From assembly GCA_037721555.1 (NCBI GenBank), contig JBBJOI010000018.1, positions 1 to 48,271 of the forward strand: 48,271 bases of DNA, written 5' to 3'. The notes below the pieces were generated by a model. The model saw nothing but the letters and a program-made list of their open reading frames with translations. It did not search any database and was not told where the DNA came from. A program made the translations under genes and the position numbers. Positions 32,136 to 40,884 of the stretch are shown one piece after another (the stretch's first letter is position 1; each line of letters starts with the position of its first letter). The DNA comes from Gaiellasilicea sp037721555 (GTDB taxonomy: Bacteria > Actinomycetota > Thermoleophilia > Gaiellales > Gaiellaceae).

Positions 32136-33374
32136 ATGGCGACCTACCGCGAGCTTCTGCAGCAGGTGAAAGGCGAGATCGACGAGATCGACGCCCCCGA
32201 TGCACGCGCGCGTCACGCCGCGGACGTCACGCTCTTTCTCGATATCCGTGAGCAGGACGAGTGGGATGAAGGAGCGATTCCAGGGGCGGTTCACGTTCCC
32301 CGGGGGCAGCTCGAATCACGGATCGAGGGCCTCGTGCCCGACCGCTCGCGGGAGATCGTCGTCCTTTGTGCAGGCGGCTCGCGCTCGGCCTTCGCCGCCA
32401 GGTCGCTCGCTGACCTCGGCTACGAGAATGTCAGCTCGCTGGCCGGCGGTTTCACCGACTGGAAGCGAAACGGCTTTCCGATCGAGCTACCACGAACGCT
32501 CTCCCCCAAGCAGCGCTCGCGCTACTCCCGGCACCTGCTCATCCCTGAGGTCGGCGAGGCCGGCCAGCAGCGGCTGCTGGACTCCCGTGTCCTCCTGATC
32601 GGCGCCGGAGGGCTCGGCTCGCCCGCGTCGCTCTACCTGGCCGCCGCGGGGGTCGGCACCGTCGGCATCGTCGATGCCGACGTCGTCGACGACTCGAATC
32701 TGCAACGCCAGATCGTGCATTCGACCGAGCGCCTTGGAGAGCCGAAAGCGCTGTCGGCCAAGCGCACGATCGAGGCCCTGAACCCGGACGTCGAGGTGAA
32801 GGCCTACGAGGAGCGATTGACCTCCGAGAACGTCGAGCGCATCCTGGCCGACGGCTGGGACGTGATCGTCGACGGCGCGGACAATTTCCCCACCCGCTAC
32901 CTCGTCAACGATGCGTCCGTCTGGCACGGCATCCCGGTCGTGCACGGGTCGATCTACCGCTTCGAGGGCCAGGCCACCGTGTTCAAGCCGCGCATGCCTG
33001 GAAGCGCCGCCGGCGAAGCCGACGGCGCCCGGGCGGAAGAAGGTGGGCCGTGCTACCGCTGCCTCTTCCCGTCTCCTCCGCCACCGGAGCTCGCACCGAG
33101 TTGCGCCGAAGGCGGCGTGCTCGGGGTTTTGCCGGGGATCATCGGCTCGCTCCAGGCGAACGAGACGCTGAAGCTCTTGCTCGGCGTCGGCGACACGCTC
33201 GAGGGCCGGCTGCTCCTCTTCGATGCGCTCGGGACGACGTTCGACGAGGTCTCGGTGAAGCGAGATCCCACCTGCCCCGTCTGCGGCGATCGCCCCGAGA
33301 TCACCGAGTACATCGACTACGTCGAGTTCTGCCAGCCCTCCGCGTCCCGGTCCGCCGATGGCGCTCGTCGGTGA
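32136..33374 (+). CDS. moeB: Rhodanese-ThiF/MoeB fusion (E1-like sulfurtransferase activating a sulfur carrier)
   Basis: 412 residues. Residues 1 to about 115 are a rhodanese domain with the active-site loop LCAGGSRSA, placed N-terminally. In mycobacterial MoeZ it is C-terminal. Residues about 125-400 are an E1-like adenylation domain: LIGAGGLGSPASLYLAAAGV (ATP site), DDSNLQRQIVHS, DGADNFPTRYLVND, and a zinc site of CYRC plus CPVC. It would adenylate the carrier's C-terminal Gly and then pass sulfur from the rhodanese to form a thiocarboxylate. Its stop overlaps the carrier's GTG (GTGA), and cysM and a JAMM protease follow. That points to the CysO pathway rather than molybdopterin synthesis. 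Confidence 0.92.
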   Translation: MATYRELLQQVKGEIDEIDAPDARARHAADVTLFLDIREQDEWDEGAIPGAVHVPRGQLESRIEGLVPDRSREIVVLCAGGSRSAFAARSLADLGYENVSSLAGGFTDWKRNGFPIELPRTLSPKQRSRYSRHLLIPEVGEAGQQRLLDSRVLLIGAGGLGSPASLYLAAAGVGTVGIVDADVVDDSNLQRQIVHSTERLGEPKALSAKRTIEALNPDVEVKAYEERLTSENVERILADGWDVIVDGADNFPTRYLVNDASVWHGIPVVHGSIYRFEGQATVFKPRMPGSAAGEADGARAEEGGPCYRCLFPSPPPPELAPSCAEGGVLGVLPGIIGSLQANETLKLLLGVGDTLEGRLLLFDALGTTFDEVSVKRDPTCPVCGDRPEITEYIDYVEFCQPSASRSADGARR

Positions 33375-33658
33375 CGTCCGTTCGGATCCCCCCAACCCTG
33401 CGGAACGAGGTCGGCGGGGAGCGGCAGGTCGAGGCGTCCGGCGCGAGCGTCCGCGAGGTGCTCGAAGATCTTGCGCGTCGCTACCCGGCGCTCGAGTCGC
33501 AGCTCTTCGAGGACGGCGAGCTCGCCCCGTTCGTGAACGTCTACCTCGGCGGCGAGGACGTCCGCACCCTCGACGGGCTCGAGACGTCGGTCGACGGTCA
33601 GCAGCTGATTCTCCTCCCCGCCATGGCCGGCGGCAGCCGAGAACTCGCTTTCAACTGA
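33371..33658 (+). CDS. cysO: Ubiquitin-like sulfur carrier (CysO-like) with a C-terminal extension
   Basis: A 95-residue beta-grasp carrier of the MoaD/ThiS/CysO type. It starts VTSVRIPPTLRNEVGGERQV and has VREVLEDLARRYPALESQLF and FVNVYLGGEDVRTLDGLET. It ends with LLPAMAGG followed by seven more residues (SRELAFN). A carrier must end in Gly-Gly to be adenylated, so the tail has to be removed first. The likely protease is the JAMM protein encoded two genes downstream. The order E1, carrier, CysM, JAMM is that of the Mec/CysO/CysM cysteine route. Confidence 0.9.
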   Translation: MTSVRIPPTLRNEVGGERQVEASGASVREVLEDLARRYPALESQLFEDGELAPFVNVYLGGEDVRTLDGLETSVDGQQLILLPAMAGGSRELAFN

Positions 33659-33684
33659 AGCCTTGAGCCGCCGACGTTTCTGAG

Positions 33685-34638
33685 ATGAGCTCCAGGTCTC
33701 TCGCACCAAGCCTGCTTGACCTCGTGGGCTCGACGCCGCTCCTGGAGCTCCCCCGCTTCGCACCCGGTGGCGTCCGGCTCTTCGCGAAGCTCGAGGGTCA
33801 GAACCCGACCGGCTCGATCAAGGACCGCATCGCGAAGTCGATGATCGAAGCGGCTGAAGCGTCGGGCGAGCTCGAGCCGGGCCGGCGTCTCCTGGAGCCG
33901 ACGAGCGGTAACACCGGCATCTCGTTGGCGCTCGTGGCGAAGTTGAAGGGCTACCCGCTCACCTGCGTCATGCCCGGGAACGCGACCGAGGAGCGTCGCC
34001 GCCTCCTGCGCCTCTACGGGGCGGAGATCGTCGAGTCGCCGGGCGAAGAGGGCTCGAACGGCGCCGTCCGGCTGGCCCTCGCGCTCGCAGAGGCCGACCC
34101 GGGGTACTTCATGCCCTTCCAGTACGCGAACGCGGCGAATCCTCGCGCGCACTACGACGGCACGGGGGCAGAGATCGCGGAGGCCCTTGAGCGTGTCGAC
34201 GTCCTCGTCGCAGGGCTCGGCACCGGCGGCACCCTGATGGGTGCCGGCGAGCGGCTGCGCGAGAGCTTCCCGAACGTCGTCGTCGCTGCGGCCGAGCCGC
34301 TTCCCGGGGATCCGGTGATGGGTCTCCGCTCGCTCGCGGACGGCTACGTGCCCCCGATCCTCGACGTCTCCAAGCTCGACCGGAAGGTGCTTGTCTCGAA
34401 CGAGGAGTCCGTCGCGGCGCTGCGCGAGCTGCTCGACACCGAAGGCGTCTTCGGGGGCGTCTCGGCCGGGGCAGTGGTGCACGTCGCGCGGAAGCTCGCG
34501 AGGGAGCTCGACGCGGGCGCCGTCGTCGTCTGCGTGCTCGCTGATGCCGGCTGGAAGTACCTCTCGGCCGAGTTCTGGGAGACACGCGACGTCCCCGGAT
34601 CGATCGAACGGTCGATGGAGCGCACCGTCTGGTGGTAG
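33685..34638 (+). CDS. cysM: CysO-dependent cysteine synthase (CysM)
   Basis: A 317-residue PLP fold-type II enzyme. NPTGSIKDRIAKSM (about residues 40-53) holds the PLP Lys. TSGNTGISLAL (about 73-83) is the substrate loop, and GLGTGGTLMGAG (about 174-185) binds the PLP phosphate. In this context I expect it to use CysO-thiocarboxylate as sulfur donor, with O-phosphoserine or O-acetylserine as acceptor. Whether the residue set is specific for O-phosphoserine was not verified. Its stop overlaps the next GTG by one base (TAGTG). Confidence 0.93.
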   Translation: MSSRSLAPSLLDLVGSTPLLELPRFAPGGVRLFAKLEGQNPTGSIKDRIAKSMIEAAEASGELEPGRRLLEPTSGNTGISLALVAKLKGYPLTCVMPGNATEERRRLLRLYGAEIVESPGEEGSNGAVRLALALAEADPGYFMPFQYANAANPRAHYDGTGAEIAEALERVDVLVAGLGTGGTLMGAGERLRESFPNVVVAAAEPLPGDPVMGLRSLADGYVPPILDVSKLDRKVLVSNEESVAALRELLDTEGVFGGVSAGAVVHVARKLARELDAGAVVVCVLADAGWKYLSAEFWETRDVPGSIERSMERTVWW

Positions 34639-35006
34639 TGCCTGCTGAGGTGCGGTCGGCGCTCGAGGAGCACGCCCAAAGCGAGGCGCCGAACGAGGCC
34701 TGCGGGCTCGTCATCCTCCGGGACGGGGTCGCAGAGCGGTACGTGCCGGCCCGAAACGGCGCGGCGAGCCCGTATCGGTTCGAGCTCGAGGTCGACCCGG
34801 AGGTGTGGTTTCTCGAAGATGAGGGCTACGAGCTGGCCGTCTTCCACTCGCACCTCTCGTCACCGCCGAGCCCTTCCCGCACGGACGTCGAGAACATCGG
34901 TTTGTGGCAGGGCAGGCCGTACTTCATCCTCTCGCTGCGAACGAACGACCTGGCCGCTTTCCGGATCGAAGACGGCCAGGTCGCTCAAGAGCCGCTCACC
35001 CACTAA
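34638..35006 (+). CDS. mec: JAMM/MPN+ metalloprotease (Mec-like)
   Basis: 122 residues. The JAMM motif is complete: Glu in NEACGLVIL (about residue 20), then HSHLSSPPSPSRTD, which is H-S-H-x7-S-x2-D (about 77-90). This is a zinc isopeptidase fold. In mycobacteria Mec releases cysteine from CysO-Cys. Here it could also trim the seven-residue tail of the carrier to expose Gly-Gly (inference). It is the last gene of the operon and starts with GTG. Confidence 0.92.
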   Translation: MPAEVRSALEEHAQSEAPNEACGLVILRDGVAERYVPARNGAASPYRFELEVDPEVWFLEDEGYELAVFHSHLSSPPSPSRTDVENIGLWQGRPYFILSLRTNDLAAFRIEDGQVAQEPLTH

Positions 35007-35020
35007 TCGTCGTCGCAGTC

Positions 35021-35695
35021 TCAGCCGCCCTCGGGCTCGATGATCCCGCAGGCAACGCGAGCGCCTCCCGAGGCGCCGGTCACACCAGGGATCCCGCGGT
35101 CCGGGTTGACGTGGACGATCACCGCGCTGCCGTTCGCGTCGAAGACCGACAGCGGCCCGGGAGAGAGTGTGATCCGGCTCGTCGTGTGCTGGAGTCGGCC
35201 GACACCGTTCCTGCTGCTTACGATCAGGTTCGGCAAGTCACCTAGGTGGTAGGGGTGGTTCGCGTCGACCGGTTCGGAGTTGCCGGCCGGACCCGGATCG
35301 AAGTGCCCTCCCGCAGTCGCGAAGGAGGTGGCCGGATCGCAGACCGCGTTCTCATGAACGTGCATCCCGTGGGCACCTGGCGTGAGCCCGGTGATGCGTG
35401 CGCGGACGTCGACAGTCGGCTCGGGGAAGTTCTCGAATCGAGGATCGGTCGCCGGCGCCGTCGAGGCCGGCGTCGGGCACCCCGGACACGGCGGCTGCGA
35501 GAACTCGACGATCCCCTCGACGCCGCCCGGGCCGCTGACGATTGCGCGCGCAAAGACGCTGTTTCGCGAGTCGCGCTTGCCGTCAGCTCGCGAGTAGCGT
35601 TCGTCGTCGTCAGCAAGCGCGAGAAACCCGCTCGATCCGAAGACGACGATGGTCCCGACGAGCAGGCCGATGTTCAGCTTGGTGCCGCGTTTCAT
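35021..35695 (-). CDS. sodC: Secreted Cu/Zn superoxide dismutase
   Basis: 224 residues including an N-terminal export signal or anchor (LNIGLLVGTIVVFGSSGFLA). The metal sites are intact: GMHVHENAVC (two Cu His), AGGHFDPG (bridging His), HPYHLGDLPNL (Zn His and Asp) and VIVHVNPDR (last Cu His). Two cysteines, in AVCDPA and VACGII, match the conserved disulfide; an extra CPGC lies in an insert near residue 70. It removes extracytoplasmic superoxide. The ATG at 35695 has GGGGGAGG about 5 nt upstream, the best start. Confidence 0.92.
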   Translation of the reverse strand: MKRGTKLNIGLLVGTIVVFGSSGFLALADDDERYSRADGKRDSRNSVFARAIVSGPGGVEGIVEFSQPPCPGCPTPASTAPATDPRFENFPEPTVDVRARITGLTPGAHGMHVHENAVCDPATSFATAGGHFDPGPAGNSEPVDANHPYHLGDLPNLIVSSRNGVGRLQHTTSRITLSPGPLSVFDANGSAVIVHVNPDRGIPGVTGASGGARVACGIIEPEGG

Positions 35696-35774
35696 TCCAT
35701 CCTCCCCCGTAGACAAGCCCAGGGTACCCCGCGACGATCATGCTTGGAAGGGCTGCGCGGCGCGTAGAGACGAC

Positions 35775-36080
35775 GTGAGCGCGTTCGCGGTCATCTGCCT
35801 CCTCAGCGTGCTCTTCTTTGCGACCTCCTGCGGCGGGGACGACCAGTTGAGCGTCGAGGAGGCGCGCGACCGGGACGGTTCCGTCGTCGAGGTCGAGGGC
35901 TACCTGATCGAGCGAGCCGGCGAGCTGCGGCTCTGCGAGGCGATCCTCGAGTCGTTCCCGCCCCAGTGCGGCGAGCCGTCGCTGCGGGTCGATGGGTCGG
36001 CCCCCGGCCCTTCCGAGAAGCGCGTGACGCTCCTCGGAAGAGTGGAGGACGGGGCGATCAACATCGTCGGGCGCGCCTAG
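35775..36080 (+). CDS. Small lipoprotein, unknown function
   Basis: 101 residues starting at GTG 35775. A signal sequence ends in the lipobox FFATSC followed by GGDD, so the mature protein would be a lipid-anchored surface protein of about 85 residues. It contains two further cysteines (LRLCEAI and PPQCGEP) that may pair. It is divergent from sodC and convergent (3-nt overlap) with the cupredoxin gene. No family is recognised. VVEVEGYLIERAGELRLCEA suggests a small OB-like beta-barrel, which is only an impression. Confidence 0.75.
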   Translation: MSAFAVICLLSVLFFATSCGGDDQLSVEEARDRDGSVVEVEGYLIERAGELRLCEAILESFPPQCGEPSLRVDGSAPGPSEKRVTLLGRVEDGAINIVGRA

Positions 36081-36439
36081 CCGACCTTGAACGATCCCTT
36101 CATCGAGTCCGGGTGCGGATCGCACACGAACCGGTAGGTGCCCGTCTTCAACGTGAGGTTCCACGTCGTCTTCCCCTGCTTGGGGATGCTCGTCGCCTTG
36201 TTGAAGCCGAGACCCTTCAGGCGGAAGTTGTGGATCCCGGACTTGTCGGTGACGACCACCGTGTAGGCGCCGGGCTTGAGGTTCTTCACCGCCTTGCCGC
36301 CCATCGTCAGCGTGATCGTGAAGCCAGGCCCGACCGTGCCGATCAGCTTGGTCGCGGTAGGGGCTCCCTGAGCCGGTGCCGCGGCGGCGACCGCCGCTGC
36401 AGCAATGGTGGCAGCGGCACCCAGTCGTAGTCCTCTCAT
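36077..36439 (-). CDS. Secreted cupredoxin (blue copper protein)
   Basis: 120 residues: signal peptide (MRGLRLGAAATIAAAAVAAA and on to AQGA), then a plastocyanin/amicyanin-type domain. Type-1 copper ligands are visible: His in SGIHNFRL, then FVCDPHPDSMKG with Cys, His three residues later and Met seven later. An exported electron carrier or copper-binding protein is expected. GAGGAG lies 4 nt before the ATG. Together with sodC nearby it suggests a copper-handling, oxidative-stress neighbourhood. Confidence 0.9.
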   Translation of the reverse strand: MRGLRLGAAATIAAAAVAAAAPAQGAPTATKLIGTVGPGFTITLTMGGKAVKNLKPGAYTVVVTDKSGIHNFRLKGLGFNKATSIPKQGKTTWNLTLKTGTYRFVCDPHPDSMKGSFKVG

Positions 36440-36536
36440 GCGTCTCCTCGTTCGGTGGGGATCAACTCTCACACGGTAGATACGCGCTGGAGGGCCAGGC
36501 GGATCGATCGGGAGCCGAGCAGCCGATCCGGATCGA

Positions 36537-37364
36537 TCAGGCGAGCGTGGTGAGATCGCTGTCGGTGAGCTCCAGGTCGGCGGCGGCCATGTTCTCCTCC
36601 AGGTGCGCGACTGACGCGGTGCCCGGAATGGGGATGGTGAGGGGCGAGCGCCGCAGGAGCCAGGCGAGCGCGACCTGCGCCGCCGTCGCGCCTTGGCGTC
36701 GGGCGACCTCCTCCACAGGCCCACCTGGGCGGGCGAGCCGCCCGGCGTCGAGCGGGTACCAGGGAAGAAAGGCGATCCCGTCGCGCTCGCACGCCTGGAG
36801 CACGTCGTCGGACTCGCGGTTGCCGAGGTTGTACTCGTTCTGCACGGAGGCGATCTCCACGATCCGGCGCGCCTCGTCGAGCTGAGCCACTGAGACGTTG
36901 GAGAGCCCGACGTGGCGGATCTTCCCCTCCTCGCGAAGCTCCTTCAGGGCTCCGACAGAGTCCCCGAACGGCACCTTCGGATCCGGACGATGCAGCTGGA
37001 GGAGGTCGATCGTCTCCAGGCGCAACCTTCCCAGCGAGGCCTCGCACGCGCTCTTCAAGTATTCGGGCCGGCCGTCGGGTGCCCACGCGCCGTTCCCCGT
37101 CCGGGTAAGGCCGCACTTGGTGGCGACGACGATCCCGTCGTACGGGTGGAGCGCCTCGGCGACCTGCAGCTCGTTCACCTCCGGCCCATACGCATCCGCC
37201 GTATCAATCAGGTCAACGCCGAGCTCCACGGCTCGGCGTAGGACGCGCACCGCGGCGTCTCGGTCCGCGGGCCACCCCAGCACCCGGGGGCCGCACAGCC
37301 GCATGCCGCCGTAGGCCAGGCGGTGCACCTCGAGCTCGCCGCCGATGAGGAACGTGTCCGCCAC
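36537..37364 (-). CDS. Aldo/keto reductase
   Basis: 275 residues with the AKR TIM-barrel. DLIDTADAYGPEV (about residues 51-63) holds the catalytic Asp and Tyr, and VVATKCGL (about 79-86) holds the catalytic Lys. DLLQLHRPD (about 118-126) has the catalytic His, and IPIPGTASVAHLEENM near the C-terminus is the NADPH-binding region. The substrate is unknown. I start at GTG 37364 because the longer frame to 37673 runs antisense through the next gene. The start codon lies inside a perfect 9-bp inverted repeat. Confidence 0.92.
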   Translation of the reverse strand: MADTFLIGGELEVHRLAYGGMRLCGPRVLGWPADRDAAVRVLRRAVELGVDLIDTADAYGPEVNELQVAEALHPYDGIVVATKCGLTRTGNGAWAPDGRPEYLKSACEASLGRLRLETIDLLQLHRPDPKVPFGDSVGALKELREEGKIRHVGLSNVSVAQLDEARRIVEIASVQNEYNLGNRESDDVLQACERDGIAFLPWYPLDAGRLARPGGPVEEVARRQGATAAQVALAWLLRRSPLTIPIPGTASVAHLEENMAAADLELTDSDLTTLA

Positions 37365-37385
37365 CCTTGCATCATCGCAAGGGTG
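37362..37385. promoter_or_regulatory. Perfect inverted repeat at the AKR/MBL divergent region
   Basis: CACCCTTGC (37362-37370) and GCAAGGGTG (37377-37385) are perfect inverted repeats with 6 nt (ATCATC) between. The repeat covers the AKR start codon and a GATGAT -10-like hexamer. This placement is what one expects of an autorepression operator, or of a hairpin in the 5' end of the AKR mRNA. Which regulator would bind is unknown. Confidence 0.5.
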
Positions 37386-37436
37386 CAACTCGCTGCCAGC
37401 GGCATCCCGACGAGCCGCGGGATTACGGTAGGACGC

Positions 37437-38006
37437 GTGGAGGTCGCGCAGCTTGCCCCCGGCCTCTGGCGCTGGACGGTTCCGCATCCTGCTTGGACGG
37501 AAGGCGCCGACTGGCCCCAAGAGGTCGGGTGCGTGTACTACGAGGCGCCAGAAGCCGTCGTGTTGATCGATCCGCTTGTGCCCCCGGAGCGAGACGAGTT
37601 CTTCCGCGCCCTCGACAGTGACCTCGAACGGGCTGCCCGCCCGCTCGTGATCCTGCTCACCGTACCGTGGCACGCGCGAAGTGCGGGCGAGCTCGCGAAG
37701 CGGTACGACGCCGTCTGCGGCAACCCTCCGGCCGGGGTCATCGCGCTCCCAATTCCTTCCGTTGATGAGACGATCTACTGGCTACCGGAGCGCCACGCGC
37801 TCGTGCCGGGCGACACGCTGTTCGGAACGGCGGCGGGCGGTGTCGTCATCTGCCCCGAAGGGTGGCTCGAAGACGACACTCCGGCCGTGCTGCGTGCATC
37901 GCTTCGATCGCTGCTCGAGTTGCCCGTCGAGCGCATCCTGGTTTCGCATGGGGAGCCGGTCCTCACCGGAGGGCACGCGGCGCTCGCGGAAGCACTCGGA
38001 GCATGA
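37437..38006 (+). CDS. MBL-fold-like protein with degenerate metal site
   Basis: 189 residues that read like a metallo-beta-lactamase fold: GCVYYEAPEAVVLIDPLVPP, then VILLTVPWHARSA where the zinc motif THxHxDH should be. VPGDTLFGTA and ILVSHGEPVLTGG follow as the later His region. The zinc motif has become TVPWHARS, so at least two ligands are missing and ordinary dinuclear catalysis is unlikely. Related actinobacterial proteins with a WHxR form exist as I recall. The start GTG at 37437 is 7 nt after TACGGT (37424-37429), another leaderless-like arrangement. Confidence 0.78.
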   Translation: MEVAQLAPGLWRWTVPHPAWTEGADWPQEVGCVYYEAPEAVVLIDPLVPPERDEFFRALDSDLERAARPLVILLTVPWHARSAGELAKRYDAVCGNPPAGVIALPIPSVDETIYWLPERHALVPGDTLFGTAAGGVVICPEGWLEDDTPAVLRASLRSLLELPVERILVSHGEPVLTGGHAALAEALGA

Positions 38007-38052
38007 CGGCAGTGCCGGCCTCGGCGGGGAGACAGAGCGCCTCACACCCTGC

Positions 38053-38139
38053 CTAGAGGCTTGATGTGGGATAGGAGTGCGTCTGGGGAGGGCCTGCGCC
38101 CCCATCCAGGCGTGCTTCTATCCCACATCAAGTTTCTAG
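38053..38139 (+). repeat. Palindromic intergenic element, copy 2 (87 nt); plus-strand RNA hairpin
   Basis: 34-nt arms at 38053-38086 and 38106-38139 are separated by 19 nt. In plus-strand RNA all 34 positions pair: 28 are Watson-Crick and six are G-U, with no true mismatch. In the minus-strand RNA those six would be A-C mismatches, so the hairpin favours plus-strand RNA. The ends (CTAGAGGCTTGATGTG and CACATCAAGTTTCTAG) match the element at 26446-26614. The right end contains the stop codon of the minus-strand SDR gene. Confidence 0.85.
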
Positions 38140-38843
38140 CCCCACGACTGCTCGTTCATCGGCCGAAAAGCGACCTCGAGGATTCTGTGTCCGCGCGGCC
38201 GAGTGAGCACGAACAGGACGGCCTCGGCGACGTCCTCCGCGCTCATCATCCCCGGCAGCGCGTCGGGCGTGCGACCGCGCCCGTCATCGAGGGCGAAGTC
38301 GGTGGCGACGCCCCCCGGACACACGTTCGTGCAGCGGATGCCGTGCGGGCGCAGCTCGTGGTCGAGCGAGCGCGTGAAGCCGACCTGGGCGAACTTCGAT
38401 GCGCAGTAGACGGCCTCGTTTGGAAGGCCGCGGCGGCCGGCCTCGGAGGCAATCGACACGATGTCACCCCCGCCGGCGCGAAGGAGATGCGGCACGGCTG
38501 CCGCCGCTGCGTAGAGGACGCCCTTCACGTTCACGTCGATCATCTCGTCGAGGTGCTCGGGCGAGAGCTCGGTCAGAGGCCCGTACGCGCCCACCCCCGC
38601 GTTCGCCACCAGGATGTCGAGCCGGCCGAATCGCGTTGCCGTCTCGGCGACGAGAGCCTCGACCTGCGCGCGCTCGCGAACGTCACACGGCTGGGCGACC
38701 GCGTCCTCCCCGAGCCCCAGGTCGTCACCGCTGCGCGAGGCGAGGCCCACCCTGACGCCCTGCGCATGCAGCGAGCGGGCAACGGCGGCGCCGATGCCGC
38801 GGCTCGCACCCGTGACAACGGCAACCTTTCCCTCCAGGTTCAT
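38136..38843 (-). CDS. Short-chain dehydrogenase/reductase
   Basis: A 235-residue classical SDR. VVTGASRGIGAAVA (about residues 9-22) binds the cofactor, NAG (about 82-84) is present, and the catalytic Ser (IVSIASEAG) and YCASK (Tyr and Lys, about 147-151) follow. Arg/Ser after the second strand (ASRSGDD) suggests NADP. The substrate is unknown. Its TAG stop lies within the end of the palindromic element, so the element may set the 3' end of this mRNA. Confidence 0.93.
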   Translation of the reverse strand: MNLEGKVAVVTGASRGIGAAVARSLHAQGVRVGLASRSGDDLGLGEDAVAQPCDVRERAQVEALVAETATRFGRLDILVANAGVGAYGPLTELSPEHLDEMIDVNVKGVLYAAAAAVPHLLRAGGGDIVSIASEAGRRGLPNEAVYCASKFAQVGFTRSLDHELRPHGIRCTNVCPGGVATDFALDDGRGRTPDALPGMMSAEDVAEAVLFVLTRPRGHRILEVAFRPMNEQSWG

Positions 38844-38869
38844 GGCCTTCTCCTCTGTAGCTGAATGAG

Positions 38870-40083
38870 TCAGCGCCCGGACTTGGCGAGCCGGCGGCGC
38901 GAGAGCGTGTCGAGCGTGACCGCAGCCAGAAGGATGGCGCCCGTGACGATGAACTGCGTCGACGAGCTGTAGCCGACGAGGCCGATGCCGTTGGCAATGG
39001 CCTGGATGACGAGCGCCCCGAGCAGGGCCGCGACGACGCGGCCGCGTCCGCCGAAGAGGCTCGTGCCGCCGATTACGGCCGCAGCGATGGCGTCGAGAAG
39101 GATGGTGCCGCCGCCGGCGTTCAGGTCGACCGAGTTCAGTCGCGACGCGAAGACGACGCCCCCGAGCGCGGCCATCCCTCCCGAGATCCCGAAGACGATG
39201 AGTCGGATCCTGGCGACGTTGATGCCGGCCCGCCGCGCCGCCTCCGCGTTCCCACCGACCGCGTACACGTGGCGGCCGAACGTCGTCCGAGTGGCGACGT
39301 ACGTCCAGAACACGAGCAGGATCACGATCAGCAGGCCCGCGAAGGGAAAGCCCCGGTCACGGTTCGTGACGGACACGACGAAAAAGGCGACCGCGGTGAA
39401 GGCCACGATCCGGAGGGCGGGTAGGACGAGGTTCCCGATCGGCACGCCCGCGCGCCTGCGTCCCACGATCCGGGCGAGCGTCGTGACGGCGTAGAAGGCG
39501 CTCGCGAGGGTGGCGAGGATCCAGCCGGCCCGGTCGCTGAAGAAGTAGTTCGCCATGTCGTTGATCCACTTGTCCTCGATCACGATCACGCCCTGCTCGC
39601 CGATCACCTTCTGGACGACGCCCTGGAACGCGAGCAGCCCGGCGAGGGTGACCACGAACGAGGGCACTCCGATCAGCGCCACGAAGGAACCCTGGAAGAC
39701 GCCGATCGCGGCGCCGACGGCGACCGCGACCAGGATCGCGACGATCCCGTTCACCTGCCAGCTGCCGTCGGGAATCTGCAGCTTCGCCACGATCACGCCC
39801 GCGACGCCGCTGAGGAAGCCGATCGAGAGGTCGATCTCGCCGATCAGGAGCACGAACACGACGCCCATCGCGATCAGCGTCACCCCCGCCATCTGCACGA
39901 TCAGGTTGTTGAAGTTGCCGGCGGTGAGGAAGTTGTCGTTCTTCGACTGGAAGAAGATCGTGATCAGGATCAGGCCGACGACGACCGGCAGGCTCCCGAC
40001 GTCGCCGGAGCGGATGTTGTCGAGCACGCGGCGAAGCTCGGAGCCGAGCCCTTCGGCAGGCTCGACCGAGGCGACGTCCACGC

Positions 40084-40087
<4 letters not shown>
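38870..40087 (-). CDS. xylH: Sugar ABC transporter permease (XylH-like)
   Basis: A 405-residue integral membrane protein with about ten hydrophobic helices of the BPD_transp_2 family (XylH/RbsC). IGEIDLSIGFLSG (about residues 83-95) and the EAARRAGINV coupling-helix region are typical, as is GTSLFGGRGRV near the C-terminus. Its GTG overlaps the ATPase stop (GTGA). Together with the ATPase and binding protein upstream it forms a full importer. Confidence 0.93.
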
Positions 40088-40872
<785 letters not shown>

Positions 40873-40884
40873 CGGGGAGAGGGC

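Noticed and set aside
31832..32251. A plus-strand Gly/Ala/Thr-rich frame
   Set aside because: It is built from the 15-nt repeats and runs into the rhodanese-E1 gene in another frame; no start signal.
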